60,427 nucleotides of DNA from a virus: positions 1-60,427 of IMG/VR virus record IMGVR_UViG_3300007734_000733; one strand, given 5' to 3'. Numbering within the stretch: the first letter of the stretch is position 1; each line of letters begins with the position of its first letter. Shown here in pieces: positions 1 through 6,728 of the stretch. The translations under genes were made by a program, and so were the position numbers. The notes below the pieces were generated by a model, which saw nothing but the letters and a program-made list of their open reading frames with translations, made no database searches and had not been told where the DNA came from.

Positions 1-127
1 ATTCCGGTGACCTTATCGCCAATATCCTCAAACGCGGCACGAAGGGCTCTGCCAAGATGCCCCGCTGAACCCGTGATGAGAACCTTACGTGCTGCCATTA
101 GAAATTCTCCATATTCCATCTATACCA
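1..127. repeat. Left copy of 127-bp terminal direct repeat
   Basis: This stretch is identical to 60301-60427. Joining the two copies gives a circle of 60,300 bp. It contains the first 33 codons of the SDR gene that is intact at the right end (its ATG falls at position 98) and the last codons of the dehydratase gene ending at 85. Genes run across the junction without interruption, so it is an assembly overlap on a circular or circularly permuted molecule and not an insertion or a transcription signal. Confidence 0.93.
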
Positions 128-1002
128 GACGGAGTTACATTTTCGGTTTCGGTGAACAACTGTTCCGTTAGTCTCTCGCCGGGGCGCAGGCCGGTTATCT
201 CAATCTCAATTTCCGTTCCAGGCGTTTTGCCTGACAGTCGGATCATGTCCCGCGCTAGGTCCATGATCTTTACAGGATGGCCCATGTCCAGAATGTAAAT
301 CGCCGGTTCCCCCGTTGCGGCTTGAAGCACTAACTCAACCGCCTCATCAATCGACATGAAGTACCGCTCCATGCTCTCATGGGTCACCGTAAGCGGTCCG
401 CCTTTAATAAGCTGGCGCTCAAATAAAGGTACAACCGAGCCGGAAGAGCCAAGTACGTTTCCGAACCGCACGGCGGTATAACGGGCACGGCGGCAAATAT
501 TCTCTGCTATTTCCTTCGTCTTACCCATGTAGCTGGTCGCATTGACGGCCTTATCAGTCGATATCAGCACCATCCGGTATACTTTGTGCCTGCTACACGC
601 CTGAACGACGTTGAGCGTGCCGGTTACGTTTGTTTTGAAAGCTTCGTTAGTATTACGCTCGACCAGCGGTACATGCTTCATCGCAGCGGCATGAAACACA
701 ACTTGCTCGCTATCGCTATACATGAAGTTCTCAACAGATTCAGCATCTCTCACATCGGCATATATGGCCGTCGCGCCGGGGAGTTGCTCGCTGATCGAGT
801 ACAGATTGAACTCACAGTTATCTACCAACACTAACTCGCTAGGCTTGAAGCTGTTGACTTGGCGAGATAGCTCCGAGCCAATAGAGCCCCCAGCGCCCGT
901 GATGACGACGCGCTTTCCGTCCAGCATCTTGCTGACGGCAGCGCGGTCACGGACTACAGCACGGCGCGGCAAAAGGTCGCCTAGATCAATGGCACGGATC
1001 AT
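85..1002 (-). CDS. NAD-dependent nucleotide-sugar 4,6-dehydratase (CapD/WbpM C-terminal type, LegB-like)
   Basis: A 305-residue extended SDR enzyme. The NAD-binding glycine motif TGAGGSIGS lies at residues 35-43, preceded by the typical DLLPR segment of soluble WbpM/FlaA1/CapD catalytic domains. STDK is at 148-151 and the active-site MxxxK (Met159, Lys163) replaces the usual YxxxK, as in UDP-GlcNAc 4,6-dehydratases. There are no membrane helices, so it is the stand-alone cytosolic form. The expected reaction is UDP-GlcNAc (or GDP-GlcNAc) to the 4-keto-6-deoxy sugar, the first step toward legionaminic, pseudaminic or bacillosamine-type sugars. Its ATG overlaps the stop of the neuB-type gene by four bases (ATGA). 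The stereochemistry (LegB versus PseB) cannot be decided from sequence alone. The neighbouring 2-epimerase favours the legionaminic branch. Confidence 0.88.
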   Translation of the reverse strand: MIRAIDLGDLLPRRAVVRDRAAVSKMLDGKRVVITGAGGSIGSELSRQVNSFKPSELVLVDNCEFNLYSISEQLPGATAIYADVRDAESVENFMYSDSEQVVFHAAAMKHVPLVERNTNEAFKTNVTGTLNVVQACSRHKVYRMVLISTDKAVNATSYMGKTKEIAENICRRARYTAVRFGNVLGSSGSVVPLFERQLIKGGPLTVTHESMERYFMSIDEAVELVLQAATGEPAIYILDMGHPVKIMDLARDMIRLSGKTPGTEIEIEITGLRPGERLTEQLFTETENVTPSGIDGIWRISNGST

Positions 1003-1691
1003 ATTGAACGTATCTCCGCGACCATCTCGTTCAACTCGTTAGGCTCAATGCTGCAAATCTGATCCGGCCCGGCCAAGCGACGATCCAGGGTAAAGTGCTT
1101 CTCGATGACCTCCGCGCCGGAGGCCGCAGCAATGACAGATGCGGCAATGCCCTGCGTGTGGTCGGAGAAACCCACAGCTTTGAAATAGTCGGCAAGTTTT
1201 ACAAGTTTGCGAAAATCAATTTTATGAAGCGGCGTGGGGTATTGCGAAACGCAATACAGCGCCGTGTCGTCATAAGCGGCGCTGTTAAGAAACTCCCGCT
1301 CATTTGTCATACCATTGCTGACGATAAGCGGGAGCCCGGTAGCTCTTGCATACCGGACGAACGCCCTGTCCATGACCTTGCCGGAGGAAATCTTCAGGCG
1401 CTTCACACCAAGCTCAACAAGGAAATCCACCCACTCCTCGCTGAATGGCGTGGACATGAACTCGATCCCGAGTTTGTCGGCTTTCAACTTCAGCTTTTCG
1501 TGGTCATCTTTGGAAAGCTGCACGCTTCTCAGAAACGCGGTCAACTTCTCGTCGTAGCCAAGCGCGTCAGCCGTGAATGACTGGAACTTAACCGCGTCCG
1601 CGCCAGCATCCAGCGCAATATCAATCATCTTCAGCGCCCGGTCCAAAGACCCGCAGTGGTTGATCCCGGCCTCTGCAATGATAAATACCAT
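999..1691 (-). CDS. neuB: NeuB/LegI-type nonulosonic acid synthase, lacking the SAF domain
   Basis: A 230-residue TIM-barrel enzyme of the sialic acid synthase family, which condenses a 6-carbon N-acetyl sugar with phosphoenolpyruvate to a 9-carbon nonulosonic acid. Visible family motifs are IAEAGINH (5-12), VKFQ (34-37, PEP-contacting Lys), STPF (80-83), GFSDHT (174-179) and IEKHFT (196-201). The last two carry the metal-binding histidines. Usual NeuB proteins are about 340-350 residues with a C-terminal SAF (antifreeze-like) domain. Here the protein stops right after the barrel and the next gene starts in a four-base overlap, so no SAF domain exists. The usual GPDH signature reads GPDQ (208-211). 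Either a streamlined active enzyme or a degenerate one is possible. Conservation of the metal and PEP residues favours activity. Confidence 0.9.
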   Translation of the reverse strand: MVFIIAEAGINHCGSLDRALKMIDIALDAGADAVKFQSFTADALGYDEKLTAFLRSVQLSKDDHEKLKLKADKLGIEFMSTPFSEEWVDFLVELGVKRLKISSGKVMDRAFVRYARATGLPLIVSNGMTNEREFLNSAAYDDTALYCVSQYPTPLHKIDFRKLVKLADYFKAVGFSDHTQGIAASVIAAASGAEVIEKHFTLDRRLAGPDQICSIEPNELNEMVAEIRSI

Positions 1692-2389
1692 TACACATAT
1701 CCCTTATGATGTGCGTATTCAGCCATCTCAAGATCATGGAGCGAGTCAATCTCAATGCTGTGCCAACGGTCCATCAGCAATCCATAATTGCGAGCGCCGC
1801 CGTAAATGCTGCCGGTATCCATGAACATCTCCGTATCAAACACGTACAGCGCGCCGTTCATCGTCCACTCTTGGCGCAGGTCTTGACGGCGCAGATTACG
1901 GCCAACCCTGTCCATCTTCACAACAATGGGCGTTACAAAATCATCTGCCGGTTGCTCTGCAATGAACGTCGTGTGTGGTTCGGTGTGCTTCATGCCAACA
2001 ATCAAATGCGCGTCTTTGGCTTGCTTCATAGTCAGCGCGGTCACAATATGTTCCGGCAGCGTAAATGGCGCGCTTGGCTCCAGTAGAACAACCGTATCGT
2101 GATGCGTCTTCAACGTGGACAGCGCGTGCTTGATAACATCTGCGCTTGAGGCCGTGTCGGTCGCCAACTCGGCTGGCCGTGTAAAAGCAACCTCAACATT
2201 GTTGCGCCGGGCTTCTTTCTGAATCTCAGGGCACTCGGTAGAAATAACGATCCGGTCGTTGTTGGTGATGACTTGCTTGGCGGCATTGGCCTTCCAGGCG
2301 ACCAGCGACATACCGCCGATCTTTCTCAGGTTCTTGCCGGGGACGCCTTTAGAGCCGCCACGGGCCGTGATGAGATACAGAACGCTCAT
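1691..2389 (-). CDS. neuA: CMP-nonulosonic acid cytidylyltransferase (NeuA/LegF-type)
   Basis: 232 residues, the normal length for bacterial CMP-sialic acid synthetases. The nucleotide-binding signature ARGGSKGVPGKN is at residues 9-20. Further conserved blocks include the NGALYVF segment and the C-terminal SIEIDSLHDLEMAE segment with acidic metal ligands. It activates a nonulosonic acid with CTP, giving the CMP-sugar used by glycosyltransferases in the cytoplasm. The gene sits directly upstream of the NeuB-type synthase (a one-base overlap) and downstream of a small ribbon-helix-helix gene (TGA/ATG overlap), in one leftward operon. The sugar specificity (Neu5Ac, legionaminic or pseudaminic) is not readable from the sequence. 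The pathway context suggests legionaminic. Confidence 0.9.
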   Translation of the reverse strand: MSVLYLITARGGSKGVPGKNLRKIGGMSLVAWKANAAKQVITNNDRIVISTECPEIQKEARRNNVEVAFTRPAELATDTASSADVIKHALSTLKTHHDTVVLLEPSAPFTLPEHIVTALTMKQAKDAHLIVGMKHTEPHTTFIAEQPADDFVTPIVVKMDRVGRNLRRQDLRQEWTMNGALYVFDTEMFMDTGSIYGGARNYGLLMDRWHSIEIDSLHDLEMAEYAHHKGYV

Positions 2390-2538
2390 TTCTTGGCCTT
2401 ATCCCTGTCGATCTTCTCAACACAGGCTTCATTAAAGAACCGGCTGCGCTCATATGGCGTTACAAAATCATCAATCTTCTTCAACAAATCCGGCGTAATA
2501 GTGATGTTGATCCTTAGCTTTTTTACGTGCTTAGGCAT
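2386..2538 (-). CDS. Small ribbon-helix-helix (Arc/CopG-like) protein
   Basis: A 50-residue basic protein. A short amphipathic strand (RINITITP) is followed by two predicted helices, the pattern of Arc/MetJ/CopG-type DNA-binding dimers. Its ATG lies eight bases inside the 3' end of the acyltransferase gene and its TGA overlaps the ATG of the cytidylyltransferase, so it is translationally embedded in the sugar operon. It could autoregulate the operon. No antitoxin partner is visible next to it. Confidence 0.65.
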   Translation of the reverse strand: MPKHVKKLRINITITPDLLKKIDDFVTPYERSRFFNEACVEKIDRDKAKK

Positions 2539-3034
2539 GTTTCACCTTGAAGATATCCTTGATGACGGATCGCTCTGTTGGCTTCCAGCTACAAACGGAA
2601 CGGGTCTTGTGATCCGATTTCTTCCGTTCTTCTAAGAACGGAAACACTACAGAGTTGTCCGGTATATCGACGTTCTGCACCACCGTATTGGCGGTGATGA
2701 ATACGTTGTTGCCGATCTTGGTATTGCCCAGCACCTTCGCGCCGGGGAACAAAACGACGCCCTTACCAAGTACGGGCCGGTTGCCGTCAATGTCAGACCC
2801 GACACCCACGTTCTGGTAGACGCAAAGGTAATCACCATACGTAGCGCGTCCCAGAACCGTGCCAACGGGATGCACCAACATCACGTTCTTAGGCAACACG
2901 ACTTCGTAATAAAGCTCACAGCCGTGTTCGGCGCGGATACGCTGGTAGTAGCGTTCAGCCATTTTAAGATCGCTGTCCTTCCACATATTGTAAGCGACAC
3001 GATAAAGCTGAAGGCATTGATCGTCTAAGTGCAT
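2531..3034 (-). CDS. Hexapeptide-repeat acyltransferase (serine acetyltransferase-like fold; LegH candidate)
   Basis: 167 residues. A helical N-terminus (about 1-50) is followed by a left-handed beta-helix of imperfect hexapeptide repeats (about 55-130) and a basic tail. The repeats resemble CysE-type and sugar O-/N-acetyltransferases. In a legionaminic pathway the step after the aminotransferase is acylation of the 4-amino group by a hexapeptide enzyme, so this gene, adjacent to the DegT aminotransferase, is the natural LegH candidate. It overlaps the aminotransferase stop by ten bases. The acyl donor (acetyl-CoA presumed) and the acceptor atom are inference. Confidence 0.72.
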   Translation of the reverse strand: MHLDDQCLQLYRVAYNMWKDSDLKMAERYYQRIRAEHGCELYYEVVLPKNVMLVHPVGTVLGRATYGDYLCVYQNVGVGSDIDGNRPVLGKGVVLFPGAKVLGNTKIGNNVFITANTVVQNVDIPDNSVVFPFLEERKKSDHKTRSVCSWKPTERSVIKDIFKVKHA

Positions 3035-4113
3035 ATTTTTTCCACAGCGTCTAAGACCGCCTCCACATCGTTATCGCTCATCGTTGGATACACAGGCAGC
3101 GACAGCGTGCGTTTCCCAACCGCGTCGGCCTGGGGGCAAGGCAGGGCGTTTTTATTAAAAACCGCCTCACGGCCAATGTTGGGGCAACCACCCAACCGCG
3201 CAGCTACACCCATGTTCTGCAACTCAACCATCTTGCGGTCGCGGTCATCCACAAATGCTATGTACATATACCGGCCGTGCGAATGGCCGTGCGGGACTGG
3301 GATACCGCCGAGAATGCCGTCATATACCGCCGCAATATGATTGCGCCGGTTTACCCATTTCTCAAGTTTTGCAAGCTGCAACCGGCCAATGACGGACTGC
3401 ATCTCGGTCATACGCAGGTTTGTGCCGAACTCCTCAACCGTCCATTGGAACTGGGTCATGTCCTTAGAGCCGACCATCTGATACCGACCGTGATCGCGGC
3501 GGGCTCCCATACGACGATGCAACAGCGCGTTGTTGGTAATCACCATGCCACCCTCGCCGCCGGTACTCATGGTCTTGCCAACGCAGAATGAGAAGCAGCC
3601 GATATCGCCAAACGTACCGACATGCTGCCCGTCAATGCGCGTGCCGTGGGCGTGGGCGCAGTCTTCAATTACACGGATGTTATGCATGTCAGCCCACTTG
3701 CAGATAGCCGCCATGTCACATGGTAGCCCCGCATAATGGACGACAATCACAATCGCAGTCCGGTGGGTCCGTCTGGCTTCCAGGGCTTCAACCGTGACAT
3801 TCAATGTCGCAGGATCAATGTCCGCCAGAACAACCCGCGCATTAGCCGTAATAACCGCGCTCGCAGTCGCCATAAACGTCCGGCATGGAACGATGACTTC
3901 AGACCCGGGAACAAGCCGCAGGCCATGCAGCGCCACTTCCAGCGCCGTCGTGCCGTTGGTGACCGCGAGGGCGTGCTTCGCTCCGGTATAAACGGCGAAC
4001 TCACTCTCAAACGCTTGCCCGTGAGAGCCCGTCCAATAATTCGTCTTACCTGAGCGAAGCACGCTAGCGACGGCGCTGATTTCGTCTTCAGAGTGATGCG
4101 GCCACAGAGTCAC
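3025..4113 (-). CDS. PLP-dependent sugar aminotransferase (DegT/DnrJ/EryC1/StrS; LegC-like)
   Basis: 362 residues from a GTG start at 4113, chosen because the reading frame upstream is shared with a small zinc-ribbon gene whose TGA overlaps this GTG, and a purine-rich GGAAG lies just upstream. Family blocks are NGTTAL (53-58), IEDCAHAHG (149-157) and the PLP Schiff-base lysine in FSFCVGK (Lys180), followed by GGEGGM. These enzymes transaminate 4-keto or 3-keto nucleotide sugars using glutamate. Next to a 4,6-dehydratase, a hexapeptide acyltransferase and NeuA/NeuB homologues it most likely makes the 4-amino-6-deoxy intermediate of legionaminic acid. The sugar substrate is inferred from context. 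Confidence 0.88.
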   Translation of the reverse strand: MTLWPHHSEDEISAVASVLRSGKTNYWTGSHGQAFESEFAVYTGAKHALAVTNGTTALEVALHGLRLVPGSEVIVPCRTFMATASAVITANARVVLADIDPATLNVTVEALEARRTHRTAIVIVVHYAGLPCDMAAICKWADMHNIRVIEDCAHAHGTRIDGQHVGTFGDIGCFSFCVGKTMSTGGEGGMVITNNALLHRRMGARRDHGRYQMVGSKDMTQFQWTVEEFGTNLRMTEMQSVIGRLQLAKLEKWVNRRNHIAAVYDGILGGIPVPHGHSHGRYMYIAFVDDRDRKMVELQNMGVAARLGGCPNIGREAVFNKNALPCPQADAVGKRTLSLPVYPTMSDNDVEAVLDAVEKICT

Positions 4114-4250
4114 TTTACTTCCTTCACATAAAACGCGCCGCAGTACGGACAGCCACGGCCAGCAGACCCGGCCCACTCTCGCCCACAGCCCAAGCCCCAC
4201 CGCGCATTCTCAGGGTGTTCGCGCAGACAGATGAACTTGGCGGGGGTCAT
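4110..4250 (-). CDS. Small zinc-ribbon-like protein
   Basis: A 46-residue protein with two cysteine pairs: single cysteines near the N-terminus and centre and a clear CPYC near the C-terminus, the look of a compact zinc ribbon. Its ATG overlaps the stop of the 55-aa gene upstream (ATGA) and its TGA overlaps the GTG of the aminotransferase, so all three appear translationally coupled. No function can be assigned. The precise stop/start overlaps on both sides are the main reason for believing it is a gene. Confidence 0.6.
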   Translation of the reverse strand: MTPAKFICLREHPENARWGLGCGREWAGSAGRGCPYCGAFYVKEVK

Positions 4251-4414
4251 TTCAATTTCTCTAATTCCGAAATGGCACGGCGCAATGACTCTAACTCAGA
4301 GCCAGCGTCCATCACCCCATGCGCGTCGCGGTTTTCAAGGAACATTGCCGCCATGCCCCAAGCCGATTCTTCGCGCTTGCGGAGGGAGTCTAGTAGGTCG
4401 TCAATTGGGGTCAT
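4247..4414 (-). CDS. Small acidic helical protein of unknown function
   Basis: A 55-residue protein, predicted almost entirely helical, rich in Glu, Leu and Arg. AGAAGGA lies just upstream of its ATG, a good ribosome binding site. It is the first gene after the hairpin at 4435-4458 and its TGA overlaps the ATG of the next small gene. I do not recognise a family. Confidence 0.55.
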   Translation of the reverse strand: MTPIDDLLDSLRKREESAWGMAAMFLENRDAHGVMDAGSELESLRRAISELEKLK

Positions 4415-4434
4415 CTGTTTCCTTCTACAGTAAA

Positions 4435-4458
4435 GGGGGTGAACCGAAGCCCACCCCC
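4435..4458 (-). terminator. Hairpin terminator/attenuator between small genes of the sugar cluster
   Basis: On the minus strand the sequence folds as a perfect 7-bp stem GGGGGTG/CACCCCC with a 10-nt loop containing CTTCGG, followed by TTTACT. The T-tract is short, so it may be partial. It lies upstream of the aminotransferase-to-dehydratase gene run and downstream of the amidotransferase/HisF part, so it could set different expression for the two halves. The same stem occurs at 27988-28011. Confidence 0.55.
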
Positions 4459-4464
4459 AACCGA

Positions 4465-4599
4465 TTACTGTTTGATGTTATTCAAAGCAAGCAAAGCGTT
4501 CGCAGCGTTCAAAGCCGCTTGCGAAAACTTCATTGCTTCGTCAGCCGTCTTGGCCTCTGTCGCTTTTATAATAAGAGATTGAATGTAATCTTTAGACAT
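4465..4599 (-). CDS. Small Ala-rich helical phage protein
   Basis: A 44-residue protein, helical and rich in alanine and asparagine towards its C-terminus (EAMKFSQAALNAANALLAL). It is preceded by a purine-rich segment and followed seven bases later by a GC-rich hairpin. I know of no function. Short helical Ala-rich proteins like this are frequent in phage genomes. Confidence 0.5.
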   Translation of the reverse strand: MSKDYIQSLIIKATEAKTADEAMKFSQAALNAANALLALNNIKQ

Positions 4600-4662
4600 C
4601 GGGTTCTACCTCCGATAAATGCCGACACTTAATTCTGGCGTGTCAGCGTAGGCCAGCTACTC

Positions 4663-4887
4663 CTACTGCGGCGAGGCTGCGTCGATCATGATTTCCCAAA
4701 CGGTCGCATGAGCCTCGGTGTTACCGGCGACTACCATGCCAGCCTCACGCAGCATCTCCGTTGTCGGTGTACGCATGGCGCGGATCGCGGCGCGGGTAAT
4801 CTTCATGCCTTCTTCGGCGTTGCCAGAGTGATATTCCGATATTGCTAATAGCACTCGCAGTTCCATCTCAGTCGGTTCGCGGGTCAT
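4663..4887 (-). CDS. Conserved phage protein of unknown function
   Basis: 74 residues from the ATG at 4887, chosen over an in-frame upstream methionine because GGGAGGG lies five bases before it and because it overlaps the stop of the previous gene (ATGA). The pattern with ARAAI/RAAIRAMRTPT and a C-terminal VWEIMIDAA segment resembles a small protein seen repeatedly in phages of diverse proteobacteria. The role is unknown. Confidence 0.65.
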   Translation of the reverse strand: MTREPTEMELRVLLAISEYHSGNAEEGMKITRAAIRAMRTPTTEMLREAGMVVAGNTEAHATVWEIMIDAASPQ

Positions 4888-5093
4888 TTGCCCTCCCTGA
4901 CGGCCCGCAACGCAGCGCGCCATTTGTCCGCAAACCGTAGGTCTTGGTCTGATGCGTAAATCATCTCTGGTGTCAGATTCGTCAGAGCATCCAGAATCTG
5001 ATTCGCCGCACCACGTGGTGTGATCGTCTGACGCTGCGCTTCGCGCACAATTTTCATTATTCTAAAAATAACAGTGTTCGGCTTATGGTTCAT
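4884..5093 (-). CDS. Small phage protein of unknown function
   Basis: A 69-residue basic protein. Its ATG lies inside the last codons of the upstream 137-aa gene and its TGA overlaps the next ATG. The C-terminal half (FADKWRAALRAV) resembles helical small phage proteins. No motif decides a role. An internal methionine at residue 13 could be the true start, but neither site has a convincing ribosome binding sequence. Confidence 0.5.
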   Translation of the reverse strand: MNHKPNTVIFRIMKIVREAQRQTITPRGAANQILDALTNLTPEMIYASDQDLRFADKWRAALRAVREGK

Positions 5094-5496
5094 GATACGG
5101 CACTTGGATCAGGTTGCCGTTCGCATCAACGCCCGTGTATTGCGATAACAGCGCGTTCCAAACGTCCTTACTGTATTTGTCGGTGTTCGCAATCGGCACA
5201 CCAATATACGGATTTAACGGGTACATAATCGGCAGAAGGTCATTCACCTTCGGCATGATGTATTCAGCGTAGTAACTGCCAATCAAGCCGTTCTCGCGTA
5301 CATCAATGGTGTTCTGCCAGCCATCAGGCGTGTCCTGGTAAATCGTGCCGTCGATGATCCATCCCGCCGAAGACAAATGCCCGATTACCATCGGTTCGCC
5401 AAAGCCGCTCATATCCGGCTCATTCCAAACGCCTACGGTGTAGGGGCCGCGTGTCCAGGTGAATCCGTTACCAACCGAAGGTCCAACAACCGCCAT
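5083..5496 (-). CDS. Unknown protein within the sugar cluster
   Basis: 137 residues, rich in aromatic residues, Gly, Pro and Asn (many Tyr/Trp), with no signal peptide and no cysteine pairs. It lies between the HisF-like gene and small phage genes in the same leftward run. It does not contain the GxCxGxQ nucleophile of a HisH-type glutaminase, so it is not the missing partner of the HisF-like protein. The composition suggests a beta-rich fold. I do not recognise it. Confidence 0.6.
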   Translation of the reverse strand: MAVVGPSVGNGFTWTRGPYTVGVWNEPDMSGFGEPMVIGHLSSAGWIIDGTIYQDTPDGWQNTIDVRENGLIGSYYAEYIMPKVNDLLPIMYPLNPYIGVPIANTDKYSKDVWNALLSQYTGVDANGNLIQVPYHEP

Positions 5497-5529
5497 GTGT
5501 AGTATCTCCTGTTTAAGTTAAAGCCCGCA

Positions 5530-6183
5530 TCAAACGCTCCGAACAGAAGCGCCCTCGCTGAATAACCAGCTACGCAGCTTAATCGGTGATTTGTCGGTGA
5601 AGAAAAACATGGACGAAATCGCAACCGCGTCAGCCCCAGCTTTGAACGCCTGAAGCGCGTGATCCAATTTACCGCAGCCTCCGGCAACGATAACCGGAAC
5701 ATCCCATTTGCGCTTCAATACGTCCAAGTCGAATCCCTTGCCCATTCCGTCGCGGTCGATGTCCGTTAGCAAAACCTCACCCGCGTAGTCAGGCACATCT
5801 TCTACACACAAGGTGTGATAGTCAATAGGCCAGACCACCGCCTGCCGACCATATTTTTGGGCAATGGCTTTGCCAAGTTCGCGGTCTTTAACCACCACTT
5901 TATCCGCGCCGCAGTCTTTGATTAGTTCGTTCACTTGGCTCATAGAATGAATAGACCCAGCCACGGTAACGGGGGTGAACACATCGGCGGTCACATCCCG
6001 AATCATGGCTGGGTCAATTACGCCCAAGTCGCAGAAGTACATCTCATCGACACGTAGGTCTTCATATGTACGCGCCGTAGACACGACGTTACCGGCCGTT
6101 CGGCGGTTGGTCGTGAACTGCTTGTACTTAACGAGCTTGCCGTCCTCGATTAGAAACTTCGCAATGATACGGCGTTTCAGCAC
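5530..6183 (-). CDS. HisF-like TIM-barrel protein (WbuZ/HisF2 type), partner of sugar amidotransferase
   Basis: 217 residues from a GTG start that overlaps the preceding stop (TAGTG). The N-terminus (RRIIAKFLIEDGKLVK) matches the HisF opening strand, and a phosphate-loop-like VIVAGGCGKLDHA segment is found in the C-terminal quarter, as in imidazole-glycerol-phosphate synthase cyclases. No histidine genes surround it. Instead an N-acetyl-sugar amidotransferase lies two genes upstream. In LPS and flagellin systems (WbpG-HisH2-HisF2, PseA/LegA-type) such HisF copies channel ammonia for converting a sugar N-acetyl group to an acetamidino group. That role is inferred from pairing. Shorter than HisF (about 255 residues). 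Confidence 0.8.
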   Translation of the reverse strand: MLKRRIIAKFLIEDGKLVKYKQFTTNRRTAGNVVSTARTYEDLRVDEMYFCDLGVIDPAMIRDVTADVFTPVTVAGSIHSMSQVNELIKDCGADKVVVKDRELGKAIAQKYGRQAVVWPIDYHTLCVEDVPDYAGEVLLTDIDRDGMGKGFDLDVLKRKWDVPVIVAGGCGKLDHALQAFKAGADAVAISSMFFFTDKSPIKLRSWLFSEGASVRSV

Positions 6184-6728
6184 TACGGCGTCGGCCCACC
6201 CACCGGATCAACCGCACCGGCCGGTGATTGGGTCATCACCTCAGTACCGGCAGCAACCGCAACGCCAGTCGGGCTTTCGTTCATCGGGCCTTGGCAATCA
6301 GCCAGCTTCGCTCCGTTGACCTTCTTGGGTCGCACAGTACATGGAAAGCTGAACATATTGCTCATGCCACCACCAGCCGCTGTGGTTGTCGTGAACTTGC
6401 GGAACGCCGCCGGGGTATCAGCCCAAGTCGGCGCTTGCGGGAAGCTAGAGCGCGGCTGAAACAAGCTCCAGACTTGATTTTTGCCGGGAGCGGTGCAGGA
6501 GTTATTCATCAAGTCCATGTCGGCCAACGCAGGGCCGCGCAGTACGGGGCAGACCGAAACGCCCAACGGGAACACCTTGCCGTTGACGGTGATGGTCTGG
6601 CCGGGGACAGGGGTTGTGGGACTGGCCGCGCACAGGGCGAACTCGCCTGTGCAGACCTGAATTGTCAAAGCGTGCGCGGGGGCCGTAAACGTCAGCGCCG
6701 CAGCAATCAGTAGTTTTTTCATATCCAA
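6183..6728 (-). CDS. Secreted phage protein with Sec signal peptide
   Basis: 181 residues. A lysine pair and a hydrophobic stretch (about 4-18) end in a typical AHA cleavage site near residue 20, so the mature protein should reach the periplasm. Six cysteines in the mature part could form disulfides. Similar Gly/Pro/Thr-rich secreted proteins of this size are found in other podovirus genomes without a known role. It is embedded between the amidotransferase and the HisF-like gene and overlaps both, so it is expressed with the sugar genes. It could be a superinfection or envelope factor, but nothing in the sequence proves that. Confidence 0.72.
   Translation of the reverse strand: MDMKKLLIAAALTFTAPAHALTIQVCTGEFALCAASPTTPVPGQTITVNGKVFPLGVSVCPVLRGPALADMDLMNNSCTAPGKNQVWSLFQPRSSFPQAPTWADTPAAFRKFTTTTAAGGGMSNMFSFPCTVRPKKVNGAKLADCQGPMNESPTGVAVAAGTEVMTQSPAGAVDPVGGPTP

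Noticed and set aside
1-127. Biological terminal repeat of a linear phage genome
   Set aside because: The repeat is exactly 127 bp, lies inside two normally overlapping genes, and the terminase is elsewhere; an assembler overlap is the simpler reading.
4231-4632. 133-aa plus-strand frame in the sugar cluster
   Set aside because: Several small minus-strand genes with ATGA overlaps cover the same DNA and explain it better.
5083-5496. Missing HisH partner
   Set aside because: No GxCxGxQ nucleophile or catalytic His/Glu pair of a class I glutaminase.
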